The translations under genes and the position numbers were made by a program. Below are positions 1 through 8,940 of a DNA stretch of 64,000 nt, piece by piece; position 1 is the stretch's first letter; each line of letters starts with the position of its first letter. The notes under the pieces were generated by a model that had not been told where the DNA came from, did not search any database, and worked only from the letters and a program-made list of their open reading frames with translations. This DNA is from Thalassoglobus neptunius (GTDB taxonomy: Bacteria > Planctomycetota > Planctomycetia > Planctomycetales > Planctomycetaceae), in the NCBI RefSeq assembly GCF_007859735.1, contig NZ_SIHI01000016.1, positions 20,519 through 84,518 on the forward strand. Reading direction: 5' to 3'.

Positions 1-1
1 A

Positions 2-1282
2 CTCCGGCAACGACTGGCTGAGATTGAAAACAAATTTCATGAGCGTGAACGACGATTTCAGACAAGCCGACGGAATCGCCCCCCCGCGGTACCGTCACCG
101 ATCGGACTTCCGCTAGGGCCACCCGATCTGACGAATCAGCCACCGCGATTCGACTCGGCTCCCTCACCGTCACGGCAAAATTTCGGCGATGACTCTTTCC
201 AGCCCGTTCAACCCGCACCACAGCAACAGCCATTGCCAGAATTTCGTCCTCAACAACAACAGGCTGCCCCACCGGTAGATTCATTTGGTTCGCAGCAAGA
301 ACTAAGAGATCCCTCATTCGCCCCGACACAACAGCAGCAGCAATCACCATTTACGCAACCTGAAGATCCGACCCGGACTCGTCAAAACGAACCATTTCTT
401 TCTCAGGAAGTCGAGCACGAGGAAGTGATCGAAAACCAAACTGACAATCAGCAACGGACTGAATATGCAGACGAAAAATCACAACAACTGGCGATCGAAA
501 TTCTGGGCCTCGAAGTCCAAAGAGCGAAGCTTCGACTGAATACAGCACAACAGAGCCTCGCAGAATCTCAAGAACAATTCGATTCTCATCGAGACTTCGT
601 AGCCATGAGGTCTGCTCCGCCAAGTGAAGAATTTGAGATCATACGCAGAGAACTTCTGCATGAACTGCGTGAAAGTGAACAGGCTGCCATTGACGCGGAG
701 ATCGAACTGAAGCGAGCACTCCTTAAACAGCAGCAAGCAATGGCCCAACTCGACAGAAATCAAGAAGAAGTTGAAGCGATCATCACCTTCACATCTCCGG
801 AGGTGTCCATCCAGAGCACTGCGATCGATCGAGAACTACTCGTACTGGAAGTTGAACAAGCGAAATTTGAACTCGAAACCGCTCAGAGTGAATTGGAACG
901 TGTCAAAAGACTCTACACGTCCGGAGCCGCCAATCAGCAAGATCTCGCCGAAGCCACTAGTCGGAAGCACTCTGCTGAGATTTCACTACGACGAGCGGAA
1001 CTCCTTCTAAAACGATCTGATCCTCAACAAGGTTCGCCTCCCGTCGATGCACTCGACCAGCCCAGTGAGAATCAAGTTCCCACTCAAGAACCGATAAACG
1101 ATGCGGCCCCGGAACCAGCTGAATCTCCATCTCTTGACATCAGGTTGCCGGAAGAACCAGCACCAGAAGACACTGTTCCCGATCAGTCTCAAGACTCTAC
1201 TTCCGACACCATTCAGCAGACCGAACTGAATTCCGTTCCGTCGGACGATCCTCTTCCAGTTGAACTTTCACTTTCACCGTAG
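2..1282 (+). CDS. Coiled-coil protein with Gln/Pro-rich linker, 5'-truncated by window edge
   Basis: The reading frame is open from base 2, so the true start lies left of the window; a TTG at 233 is inside the frame and is unlikely to be the start. What is visible is a charged helical piece, then a long Gln/Pro/Ser-rich low-complexity linker (about bases 90-420), then two heptad-rich helical stretches (about 475-760 and 835-1015), then a Pro/Glu-rich acidic tail. The second helix contains ERVKRLYTSGAANQQDLAEA, which resembles the coiled-coil hairpin of HlyD/RND membrane-fusion proteins and TolC-like proteins. No lipoyl or beta-barrel domain is seen in the visible part. An envelope role is inferred only from this likeness. 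An intrinsic terminator follows. Confidence 0.75.
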   Translation, partial: LRQRLAEIENKFHERERRFQTSRRNRPPAVPSPIGLPLGPPDLTNQPPRFDSAPSPSRQNFGDDSFQPVQPAPQQQPLPEFRPQQQQAAPPVDSFGSQQELRDPSFAPTQQQQQSPFTQPEDPTRTRQNEPFLSQEVEHEEVIENQTDNQQRTEYADEKSQQLAIEILGLEVQRAKLRLNTAQQSLAESQEQFDSHRDFVAMRSAPPSEEFEIIRRELLHELRESEQAAIDAEIELKRALLKQQQAMAQLDRNQEEVEAIITFTSPEVSIQSTAIDRELLVLEVEQAKFELETAQSELERVKRLYTSGAANQQDLAEATSRKHSAEISLRRAELLLKRSDPQQGSPPVDALDQPSENQVPTQEPINDAAPEPAESPSLDIRLPEEPAPEDTVPDQSQDSTSDTIQQTELNSVPSDDPLPVELSLSP

Positions 1283-1357
1283 TCCTGTGGGATCGACGGG
1301 TTTCGAATGCGCGATCGAGGTACTTCGTTAAAACGTGCTAATGATCAATATCCAGCT

Positions 1358-1390
1358 CGAAGGCGTGATCAGACTCGCGCCTTCGTTTTT
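1358..1390 (+). terminator. Intrinsic terminator after the coiled-coil gene
   Basis: A perfect 8-bp GC-rich stem (CGAAGGCG at 1358-1365 with CGCCTTCG at 1378-1385) is followed by five T residues at 1386-1390. It lies about 75 nt after the stop of the rightward gene and overlaps the last codons of the convergent vWA gene. Confidence 0.6.
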
Positions 1391-2505
1391 CGCCCTTTGA
1401 CGAAGCTGTTGATGACCATGTTCCCCATGTCCTGAGCATTACAGGTTGCGCAGATTCCTTTAGACACGATCGCCATCTGTTCCACAAAGTTGACCAGCCC
1501 GTGGTAGAAATAGTCTTCGATCAAAGCGAAACTTGATATCTGTATTCCGTCGCTCGCACAGCGTTTGACTTCGTTCAAAGTATGGCGTGCTGTTTTCTCA
1601 GCGGGCGGATAGAGCAGCACCATTTCACGCCCTTCAATATGCGCGGTCGGCTCACCGTCCGTAATGCAGATGATCTGCTGATTCTGGGCTGGTTGACGCT
1701 TGAGAATTCGTCGCGCGAACTGCAACCCGGCTTGAATGTTCGTGAAGTGTTCCGGCACGAACTCCGGCGGTTGATCGAGTGGAACCCGCAAGCTGACGTA
1801 AGGATCGAAAATGCTCACCTGCTTCGGTGCGGAGTTGAGAAGATCACGCTCGGACATGGCTGTGGCGTAAGTGTAAAACCCGACGATTTGCAGGAAGTCA
1901 GACTGATACCGGGAACGAACCAGCCCCTGAAGAGCCATCGCCACGCGCTTCGCAGCTGCATATTTTCCATAATGCATCATGCTTCCCGACATGTCAATCA
2001 ACACGACGGTCGCACATGATGTTTGATATTCGGTGTCGAAGATCTCAAGATCCTCTTCATGAATTGAGACGGGCGATCCGCCACCTTGCCGGTAGATCGC
2101 GTTCTTCAATGTCTCATGCATGTTCAGATTCGAAACCGGGTCCCCGTACTCGTACGGTTTCGATTCCTCAGTCTTCATCTGCCCGAGCCCACGGAACTCT
2201 GTTTCGTGTCGACCGAGTTTGTCTTTGTTCTGGATCTGAAAAAGTGATTCCAGCGCCTTGTTTTCAACGCGTTTGAGCCCCTTCGGAGTGACGGAATATG
2301 TGCCATCTCGATCTTTCGAGACATACCCCTGCTTGACCAACATCTCGACGACATCGGGATTCTCATCTTCCCAGTCATTCAGGGAGTCCAGGACAGCGTC
2401 TCCGTAATCCATCAAGAATTCGGAGAACTTGTCAAAGAGCTGATCTGCCGACTGCGGAGAGAACTTCTTTGATCCATCGAATTTTGAATATTCAAATGAG
2501 GGCAT
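1369..2505 (-). CDS. von Willebrand factor A (vWA) domain protein
   Basis: A 378-aa protein in the family of cytoplasmic vWA proteins that often work with MoxR-type AAA+ ATPases. The C-terminal half is a vWA fold with an intact metal-ion-dependent adhesion site, DMSGS at about residues 171-175, and a later ITDGEP segment that supplies further MIDAS residues. The first 100 residues are helical, acidic and rich in Tyr/Phe. There is no signal peptide, so it is probably cytoplasmic. The ATG at 2505 is preferred over an in-frame GTG at 2514. It lies 62 nt downstream of the zinc-ribbon gene on the same strand, so the two are likely co-transcribed. No AAA+ partner is encoded in the window. Confidence 0.85.
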   Translation of the reverse strand: MPSFEYSKFDGSKKFSPQSADQLFDKFSEFLMDYGDAVLDSLNDWEDENPDVVEMLVKQGYVSKDRDGTYSVTPKGLKRVENKALESLFQIQNKDKLGRHETEFRGLGQMKTEESKPYEYGDPVSNLNMHETLKNAIYRQGGGSPVSIHEEDLEIFDTEYQTSCATVVLIDMSGSMMHYGKYAAAKRVAMALQGLVRSRYQSDFLQIVGFYTYATAMSERDLLNSAPKQVSIFDPYVSLRVPLDQPPEFVPEHFTNIQAGLQFARRILKRQPAQNQQIICITDGEPTAHIEGREMVLLYPPAEKTARHTLNEVKRCASDGIQISSFALIEDYFYHGLVNFVEQMAIVSKGICATCNAQDMGNMVINSFVKGRKTKARV

Positions 2506-2567
2506 GATCAACACTCGGAATTTGAAGAAATCAGGTCACTCTCAACGCTGTCGCTGTGTGGGGATTT

Positions 2568-3338
2568 TCAATCGCTGTCCGAAGCCTTCTTCGGCGAATC
2601 AACCGGCGGACTCGGAGAAGGCCCCTTCGATGTTTGTTCGCCTTGAGAACTCTTTGTGGATTTCGCTTCGCCCGGCTTCCCGTCCGGTTTTCGACGCTTC
2701 TTCCTACGGCGAGATCGCGATTTTCCCTTGGGGCGAGCGCCCCCTTCTTGAGTCGACGAATCTGAAGCAGACGGCTTTTGCGAAGGCTTTGTTGAAGGCT
2801 TCTTCGAACGGTGTTCTTTCTGAACGGTCGACTCCGAGGCAGACTCTGGCTTCGACGACAAGTCCTTCTCACCAAACGAGTTCGGATCGACTGAATCGGC
2901 TTCAGACTCAGAAACTGAAGGGGTTTCCCGATCCGATTTCGAATTGTCGCCAAGATCACTTTTTGCGGTCTCAGTTTGAGCGGTATCGTTTTCAGCTGAT
3001 TCGATTTCGCTCGCCGAATTCATTTGTGCCGCTGAATTTGCAGCTGCTTCGACGCTCGAATCGGAGACAGTCGACGATTCCGCTTCCGAGGAACTTTCGG
3101 TCGCAGAATCCCTCACGGTTTGATCAGGAAAGTCCTCTTCGGTGACGTAGCAATCTAATTCGCCGAGTTCGGGGCGAACAAATCGCTTCGGCTCAACCAA
3201 CCGCATGAACGTGTTTCCATCCTGGCAATGGCAGAGAACGGATGTGTGGCGGGCGTTGACTTTGCGTTCGTACCCACACTCGGGACACTTCCAGAGTCTC
3301 CGGACGTCGTATCGAATTCTCACAGATGGGCCACGCAT
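2568..3338 (-). CDS. Zinc-ribbon protein with Ser/Glu-rich and Arg/Lys-rich tail
   Basis: A 256-aa protein not recognised as a named family. Residues 15-35 contain CPECGY and a later CHC, consistent with a small zinc ribbon, followed by a short conserved-looking segment (to about residue 70). The rest is low complexity: a long Ser/Glu/Ala/Asp-rich acidic stretch (about 70-170), then a strongly basic Lys/Arg/Ser/Pro stretch with an RSRRRKKRRK cluster (about 205-215). A protein with a metal-binding head and a disordered, charge-segregated tail could bind nucleic acid or ribosomes, but that is inference. It is first in a leftward pair with the vWA gene and diverges from the UbiD-family gene. Confidence 0.7.
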   Translation of the reverse strand: MRGPSVRIRYDVRRLWKCPECGYERKVNARHTSVLCHCQDGNTFMRLVEPKRFVRPELGELDCYVTEEDFPDQTVRDSATESSSEAESSTVSDSSVEAAANSAAQMNSASEIESAENDTAQTETAKSDLGDNSKSDRETPSVSESEADSVDPNSFGEKDLSSKPESASESTVQKEHRSKKPSTKPSQKPSASDSSTQEGGARPKGKSRSRRRKKRRKPDGKPGEAKSTKSSQGEQTSKGPSPSPPVDSPKKASDSD

Positions 3339-3586
3339 ACAGGTCCTTGTGTTAGCGCAAGTCGAATTTTGCGGATGACTGAGTGAAAACTGACCATCGC
3401 TCAGGTTGAATCCAGTTCATGATTGTACGCAATCCGCTACGATTCGGCGAACCGCGTACATCGACGGATTTTCCACTGACGCCTGAACCGGCTGTCTTCA
3501 TGCGATCTGAAAAACCATGTCTGAGCTTCGATGAGAAGACTCAGAGACAAGAAGTCGCTTGAAACCAGTCGACAAAACGAAACGCC

Positions 3587-5419
3587 ATGGGTTACCGAAA
3601 TCTCAAAGACTGCGTCGTCGACCTCGAAAAACACGGCCAGCTGGTTCGCATTACGTCGCCAGTTGACCCGCACCTCGAAGCTGCAGAGATCCAGCGACGA
3701 GTTTATCAGGCGGGCGGACCTGCTCTGTTGTTCGAGAATGTGACGGGATGCCAATTCCCGATGCTCAGCAATTTATTCGGAACGATTGAGCGCACCCGAT
3801 TTCTTTTTCGAGACACCATCGACCTCGTTAAGCGTCTCGTCGAAATCAAGATCGACCCGGCTGTCGCGATCAAAAATCCTCTCCGATACGGACGAGCATT
3901 CCCTGTCGCGTGGGCGATGCAGCCGAAATACGTTTCTCGCGGACCTCTGACACAGAATCAGACATCTCTCGATCAGCTTCCCCAACTCGTCAGCTGGCCC
4001 GACGATGGCGGCCCGTTTGTGACTCTACCTGCGGTCTACTCAGAACATCCCGCTCATCCCGGTTGGCAGAAATCCAATTTGGGAATGTACCGAATCCAGA
4101 TGGCCGGAAACGATTACACGCCTAATCGCGAGGTGGGCGTTCACTACCAGATTCATCGAAGCATCGGAGTTCATCACGCAGCTGCCATCCAACGCGGAGA
4201 AGCCTTGAAGGTCAACATTTTTATCGGTGGACCACCGGCTCTTCCGTTGTCGGCCGTCATGCCGCTTCCGGAGGGCCTTTCTGAGCTGACGTTCGCAGGA
4301 GCACTCGGCGGGCGTCGTGTTCGCATGATTCGCAGCAAGGACCATCTTCCACTGATTGCCGAAGCAGACTTTTGTATCTCGGGCACGATCGATCCACAGC
4401 GACTGAAACCGGAAGGTCCGTTCGGGGACCATCTCGGCTATTACAGCCTTCGACACGACTTCCCCGTTTTGAATGTCGAGCGGGTTTATCATCGGAACGA
4501 CGCAATCTGGCCATTCACCGTGGTCGGTCGGCCGCCGCAGGAAGACACGTCCTTCGGTGAAATTATTCACGAGATCACAGGCCCGGCGATTCCTTCTGTT
4601 TTGCCCGGAGTGAAGCAAGTCCACGCTGTCGATGCTGCGGGAGTTCACCCACTGCTTCTGGCAATCGGAAGCGAACGATACGTGCCGTATGCCGAGGAAA
4701 GAGTCCCTCAGGAGATTTTGACTCAGGCGAATGCGATTCTTGGACAGGGACAACTCTCGCTGGCCAAATATCTGTTCATCGCAGCTGAAGAGGATGCCCC
4801 GGAGCTGAACCTGCACGATATCGACAAGTTCTTCCACCATATATTGGAGCGAGTCGATTGGCGTCGCGATTTGCACTTTCAGACAAAAACCACGATCGAC
4901 ACACTCGACTATTCCGGAGACGGGTTCAATTCCGGATCGAAAGTCGTTGTCGCAGCTGCGGGGAAACCTGTCCGGGAGCTTTCGCGTGAGATCCCCGAAT
5001 CGCTTCGACTTCCGTTTGGGTTTTCAACTCCGAAGGTGGCACTTCCCGGAGTCCTGGCGGTTCAAGCTCCACCATGCGAACGAGCAGACGACCACGTTCT
5101 GAAAGCGTTTTGTGATCAGCTTTCGACTGGCGACTCCATCAACCATTTTCCGCTGTGCGTCTTGGTCGACGATTCAGAATTCACAGCCCGGTCGCTCAAC
5201 AACTTTCTGTGGACCGTATTCACTCGGTCCAACCCAGCAGCCGACATCGATGGAATCGAGAGCTTCATCGATAACAAGCACTGGGGCTGTCGCGGGTCAC
5301 TCGTGATCGATGCCCGAATTAAGCCCAAGCACGCCCCGCCTCTGATTGAGGACCCCAAAGTTACTGCCAAAGTCGATGCTCTGGCTCAGCAGGGTGGACC
5401 ACTGCACGGAATTCTCTGA
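3587..5419 (+). CDS. UbiD-family prenylated-FMN decarboxylase
   Basis: A 610-aa member of the UbiD/Fdc family, enzymes that decarboxylate aromatic or alpha,beta-unsaturated acids with prenylated FMN. The signature KPEGPFGDHLGYY (about residues 284-296) carries the conserved acidic residues near the cofactor. Family knowledge: long UbiD homologues of about 600 aa occur in futalosine-route organisms, where one (MqnL) acts in menaquinone synthesis. mqnA lies at 59.8 kb in this window, so a menaquinone role is plausible but not proved. No UbiX-type prenyltransferase is adjacent. The ATG at 3587 follows no strong Shine-Dalgarno sequence. The gene is monocistronic and converges on the next leftward gene with a gap of 32 nt. 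Confidence 0.88.
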   Translation: MGYRNLKDCVVDLEKHGQLVRITSPVDPHLEAAEIQRRVYQAGGPALLFENVTGCQFPMLSNLFGTIERTRFLFRDTIDLVKRLVEIKIDPAVAIKNPLRYGRAFPVAWAMQPKYVSRGPLTQNQTSLDQLPQLVSWPDDGGPFVTLPAVYSEHPAHPGWQKSNLGMYRIQMAGNDYTPNREVGVHYQIHRSIGVHHAAAIQRGEALKVNIFIGGPPALPLSAVMPLPEGLSELTFAGALGGRRVRMIRSKDHLPLIAEADFCISGTIDPQRLKPEGPFGDHLGYYSLRHDFPVLNVERVYHRNDAIWPFTVVGRPPQEDTSFGEIIHEITGPAIPSVLPGVKQVHAVDAAGVHPLLLAIGSERYVPYAEERVPQEILTQANAILGQGQLSLAKYLFIAAEEDAPELNLHDIDKFFHHILERVDWRRDLHFQTKTTIDTLDYSGDGFNSGSKVVVAAAGKPVRELSREIPESLRLPFGFSTPKVALPGVLAVQAPPCERADDHVLKAFCDQLSTGDSINHFPLCVLVDDSEFTARSLNNFLWTVFTRSNPAADIDGIESFIDNKHWGCRGSLVIDARIKPKHAPPLIEDPKVTAKVDALAQQGGPLHGIL

Positions 5420-5451
5420 CGGTCCACCCAATTTCAAGTACTGAATAGATC

Positions 5452-5847
5452 TTAACGACCTCTCAACTGACTTCGGTCGTAATAACTTCCCGTGTTGTTG
5501 AAGTGGTTGCCGGGATTGAAGAAATGCGACCGGTGACCGGTTGGCTTGAGTTGATCGTCGGCCAGTTGTTCTTCTCGTTGCCGCAGGACGGTGACGTCTT
5601 TTTCCAATCCCTGAATCAGCCCATAGTTGGTTCGGTTCGCTTGACGAAATTCTCGTTCCGGGAGAATTCTCTGGTAATAACTCAGTGCTGAGTTAAATCG
5701 ACCGTTGCCGAGAAAGAGGAACGGGCTTGTCGTCGGCGTCAGATGCGGCCTCAACGGTGCTGGTGCAATCGCTGTTTGCGCAGCTGCGAATTTCCCGGAC
5801 AACATCACGATTGCGATGACGAACAGGTAGCTGGTACTTCTCACCAT
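5452..5847 (-). CDS. Small secreted protein of unknown function
   Basis: A 131-aa protein with a clear Sec signal peptide: MVRSTSYLF, a hydrophobic core, and a likely cleavage after AAAQ near residue 24. The mature part has a Pro/Thr-rich start, a short helical region with charged heptads (about residues 80-105) and an Asn/His/Gly/Tyr-rich end. No family is recognised. It lies between the UbiD gene (convergent) and another leftward secreted-protein gene, with about 265 nt on its 5' side where I see no further feature. Export is supported by the sequence; function is unknown. Confidence 0.6.
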   Translation of the reverse strand: MVRSTSYLFVIAIVMLSGKFAAAQTAIAPAPLRPHLTPTTSPFLFLGNGRFNSALSYYQRILPEREFRQANRTNYGLIQGLEKDVTVLRQREEQLADDQLKPTGHRSHFFNPGNHFNNTGSYYDRSQLRGR

Positions 5848-6112
5848 GATGTCAGTCCCTTCATTGAATTGGACAATGATGCCATTGAAAACAGTTCATG
5901 ACATTATTGCATGCTTACAGGCCGATTTCTCTTATTAAAACCATTTTCGTGGCTTCTCTACCGGCACCTGATCTCGTTCTCTCGTGATGGCACAGCGTTC
6001 AAAGCAGCGTTCGAAATCTGGGAAACGCCGCAGTTTCATCCCGATCAATGCGTTCGAAATTGACTCAATTCACAAATCTTGAGATCACGTCGAACGAATT
6101 CGTTGACGGGGT

Positions 6113-7153
6113 CTATTCAAACACTGGTCCCAATCGTGGCACTGTGCGACGAATGGGAAAAGCTGGCAGTTCGACTGTTGTATGCAGAAAGTGGTACTCG
6201 CTTGATCCGCGAGGTGCCCCCTCGATGGTGGCAAATCCCAAATGATCTCCGGTCGCAGCCACCGGTTTGGAGTGTCCGGGACGACTGCCGTGTCGTGCGT
6301 GAACGACCGTCGGCCGATTGTCCTGGAGTCGAACGAAACCAACCCGTTCCACTGTCGTCGATTGTACGGTTGTCGGATGTTGCACATTCTCTTCAACCTT
6401 CGGGGCTTTCGCCTTTCCCTGATAGGGTAACTCTTCGAGAGTTAAAACGACTGGCATCTCCGACTCCTGAACGACGGCGACGGGAACCGAACGGGTCACT
6501 GGGTCCGGAAACGTCGACTGCGGAACTTGTGTCGGAAATTTCCGGAGAGGCTGCGGAATCGCACTCGTTTGTGAATTCACTCCGTTCGATTCTTGAGGCG
6601 GAGCCAATGAGTGACGTCCGGTCCGAAACAGCGGAACAGCCATTCCGGTCTCGGCAGGAGCTGCCTCAAATGATGGTGCTGGCGGGGCTCCTGTTGGGAC
6701 CTCTGTCGGAACTTCCGGAGAATCCAGTTGAATAGGTGGACTCGCTGGAATCGACGGATACTGTGGAACCGAATGTCCTCCCGCCGGGACAGACTCGATC
6801 ACCTGTCCCGGAGGACAAAATTGAGATCCCTCATAAGGCGAGCGGCTCCACTGAGTCTCGAAGTACCCGAAGTTGCAAGTGTTATCGGGAGTGACTACGG
6901 GATTCAAAAACCATCGGTGCCAGGTGTGCCACGCTTCGACTCTCGCCTTGCGTTTTGGCATGGTCTTATTGTGAATCCGATCGTAGTCGAAAAGTCGACT
7001 GATGGGACCACTCTCCTCGTAGTATTGCACTTCGGTATCGCAGGCTTTGTCTTTAGAGAACCAGCCGAACAAGTCGGCCGCCTGCAGGGGAAGAGCGTTC
7101 CATCCCACAGCACCGAGTACAGAAGCAGTAATTACAACTTTTTGCAGTCGCAT
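6113..7153 (-). CDS. Secreted Pro-rich protein, planctomycete-type, unknown function
   Basis: A 346-aa protein with a Sec signal peptide (cleavage likely after LPLQA at residue 25). The first 110 mature residues look ordered, with two Cys (KACDTEV and DNTCNFGYFE) and Trp-rich stretches (EAWHTWHRWF); the remainder is Pro/Ser/Val-rich and probably disordered. Nothing matches a family I can name. It is followed by the small secreted protein at 5452 and preceded by the polysaccharide export gene on the same strand, 172 nt away, so a cell-envelope role is possible by context only. Confidence 0.65.
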   Translation of the reverse strand: MRLQKVVITASVLGAVGWNALPLQAADLFGWFSKDKACDTEVQYYEESGPISRLFDYDRIHNKTMPKRKARVEAWHTWHRWFLNPVVTPDNTCNFGYFETQWSRSPYEGSQFCPPGQVIESVPAGGHSVPQYPSIPASPPIQLDSPEVPTEVPTGAPPAPSFEAAPAETGMAVPLFRTGRHSLAPPQESNGVNSQTSAIPQPLRKFPTQVPQSTFPDPVTRSVPVAVVQESEMPVVLTLEELPYQGKAKAPKVEENVQHPTTVQSTTVERVGFVRLQDNRPTVVHARHGSRPGHSKPVAATGDHLGFATIEGAPRGSSEYHFLHTTVELPAFPIRRTVPRLGPVFE

Positions 7154-7325
7154 GATCGCGGACCTTCATTTCAGGAAAGCTTCAGCCGACAGTTTTCTCG
7201 TTCAGGAAAGCACAGCAGGTGACAGAAGTGGCTTCGAATTTGGTTTCGCAGATCCGCATGAGCAGTGACAGCAATCTGTTGAAGTCAAACAACTCTTGCA
7301 GGTCTGCGAATGAAACCCTCTTGCA

Positions 7326-8411
7326 CTAGAACCCGCCTCCCTGGTTGCCAATCTGGTAGAACGAATCCCATGTGGAGTCCCCGAGGAGGATCACACCGAA
7401 GACACGTTCCACTGGAGAGATGATCTTCGCGAATGTGTTGTCCAGCTTGATCAGGCGATCAGCCTGGATGTAAATCCGGTCACCCGGCATCAGTTGATAG
7501 TTGGTCGCAGTGACACCTTCAGCAGCAATCTCACGCCAGTTCACAGGAAGAATCTGTGCGACTCCCATTCCTGCAGGAGCTGGGCGAGCGACCCAGATGT
7601 TCTTGGACGACACCTGAGAAAGCCCTTCAATCTGAGCCACCGCATCGAGAACGGTTTCGTTCCCGGTCGCAGGCAAGCGAATCACCTGCTCACCATAGCC
7701 CCCACCGTCTGTGATGACGTAATAGCTCTTGCTGTTGTAGGCGAGAACGTCCACGTTCACTTGCGGTTGATTCAAGTGCGGTTTCAGGAACTCTTCGACG
7801 ACGTGTCGAATCTCATCGACAGTCATCCCGGAAACGTACACGCTTCCGTAAGATCCCAGCGAGACTGTTCCGTCGGGACGAATCAAATGTTCCCCGCCAA
7901 CAGGTTGCTTGGCGTTTATATCGATCAGTTGCAGACTCACCTTCGGTTCTGCCAGATCGTTTGATGCGACAAGATGATCTTTGATCAACTGTTTCGCATC
8001 TTCTTTACTCAGCCCGGCAATCTTGACGGTTCCATAGAACGGACCAAGATCGACGTTTCCTTCGAAGTCAATCAGGAAGTTCCCGTTGATGTCCTTGAAC
8101 GAGCGTTCGACATCAATGACTGCTCGAACTTCGTCGATCGAGTCCGTCTGAGTCAGGATTTCCCAGGGAAGACCATAAGCGACCTGAAGGAAGACGGTAT
8201 CACCCGGCATCAACAAGCTGTTCGGATGCCGAATGTTATCGATCGCTTCAATGATCAAGACGTCCGGTGGAGCAACCCGGTATTCCGGCAGCGACATCAT
8301 CTCCAGTTCTCGTGGGATGCCCTGCGTCACGTAAGGTTGGCTCTTCACTGTATGTGCACAACCTGTGAAGACCATACACGCCAATAGGAGAAGTCGAATC
8401 CCCAAGTGCAT
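7326..8411 (-). CDS. Polysaccharide export lipoprotein (Wza-like, SLBB domains)
   Basis: A 361-aa outer-membrane-type export protein. The N terminus is a lipoprotein signal ending in the lipobox FTGC (about residues 14-17), followed by a Poly_export-like domain beginning YRVAPPDVLIIEAI, then repeated SLBB-like segments (GTVSLGSYGSVYVSGMTVDE; YYVITDGGGYGEQVIRLPATG). Family role: periplasmic/outer-membrane channel component for exopolysaccharide. The ATG at 8411 is chosen over an in-frame GTG at 8420 because GAGGTG sits 6-7 nt before it. No glycosyltransferases, Wzc-type kinase or polymerase lie nearby, so this copy stands apart from an export operon. It diverges from the beta-helix gene. Confidence 0.88.
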   Translation of the reverse strand: MHLGIRLLLLACMVFTGCAHTVKSQPYVTQGIPRELEMMSLPEYRVAPPDVLIIEAIDNIRHPNSLLMPGDTVFLQVAYGLPWEILTQTDSIDEVRAVIDVERSFKDINGNFLIDFEGNVDLGPFYGTVKIAGLSKEDAKQLIKDHLVASNDLAEPKVSLQLIDINAKQPVGGEHLIRPDGTVSLGSYGSVYVSGMTVDEIRHVVEEFLKPHLNQPQVNVDVLAYNSKSYYVITDGGGYGEQVIRLPATGNETVLDAVAQIEGLSQVSSKNIWVARPAPAGMGVAQILPVNWREIAAEGVTATNYQLMPGDRIYIQADRLIKLDNTFAKIISPVERVFGVILLGDSTWDSFYQIGNQGGGF

Positions 8412-8940
8412 CTCAATCACCTCAATCCGTTACGCGGCTGACAGACAACCCTCACACTGGGTGAGAGTGTCGGGCCTGATGGAAAGGACTTCACTAGCGA
8501 GAGTCCTGACGTTGCTTGAGGAATCGGTACAACACGCGTCAGCGGTACAGCCCATTCAGATAGATCCTCGATCGTGATGTGATCTTTGTACCGGACGTGC
8601 GCGTTAATCCGGTTACAGGAAACAGGAAAACTGCACAACATAGAGAGTCTCGTTTCCGGGCGGGCAGACAGTGATTGTGAACGTTGGCTCACTCAACTTC
8701 AGGCCCTCGTCCGTCCCCTAAACCCTAACCGAACTGGTAGTTACGCAACGAACTCAATGACGACCAGGTCGCTCGTCGCCCCCATTTCGCGGCCCCGGTT
8801 CGATCGGACGAACCATCATTTAACGAAGAATTCCTACAGTCATCACAATTTCTTTTCTCAAACCATCTTGACTACCCAAAGGAGACAGTCTTCCGCATTC
8901 GCAATCAATTCTCTATCCACTCAAACAAACGAGGAAGTTC
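8412..8940. other. Divergent intergenic region, no convincing gene
   Basis: A 529-nt region between the leftward export gene and the rightward beta-helix gene. It must carry both promoters. A short stem (CTCAC/GTGAG near 8455-8470) lies in the leader of the export gene. A reading frame across 8586-9011 overlaps the start of the beta-helix gene and has no signal, domain or start site that would support it. Confidence 0.5.

Noticed and set aside
1582..2019. Rightward open frame opposite the vWA gene
   Set aside because: It is antisense to a conserved-domain protein and has no motif of its own.
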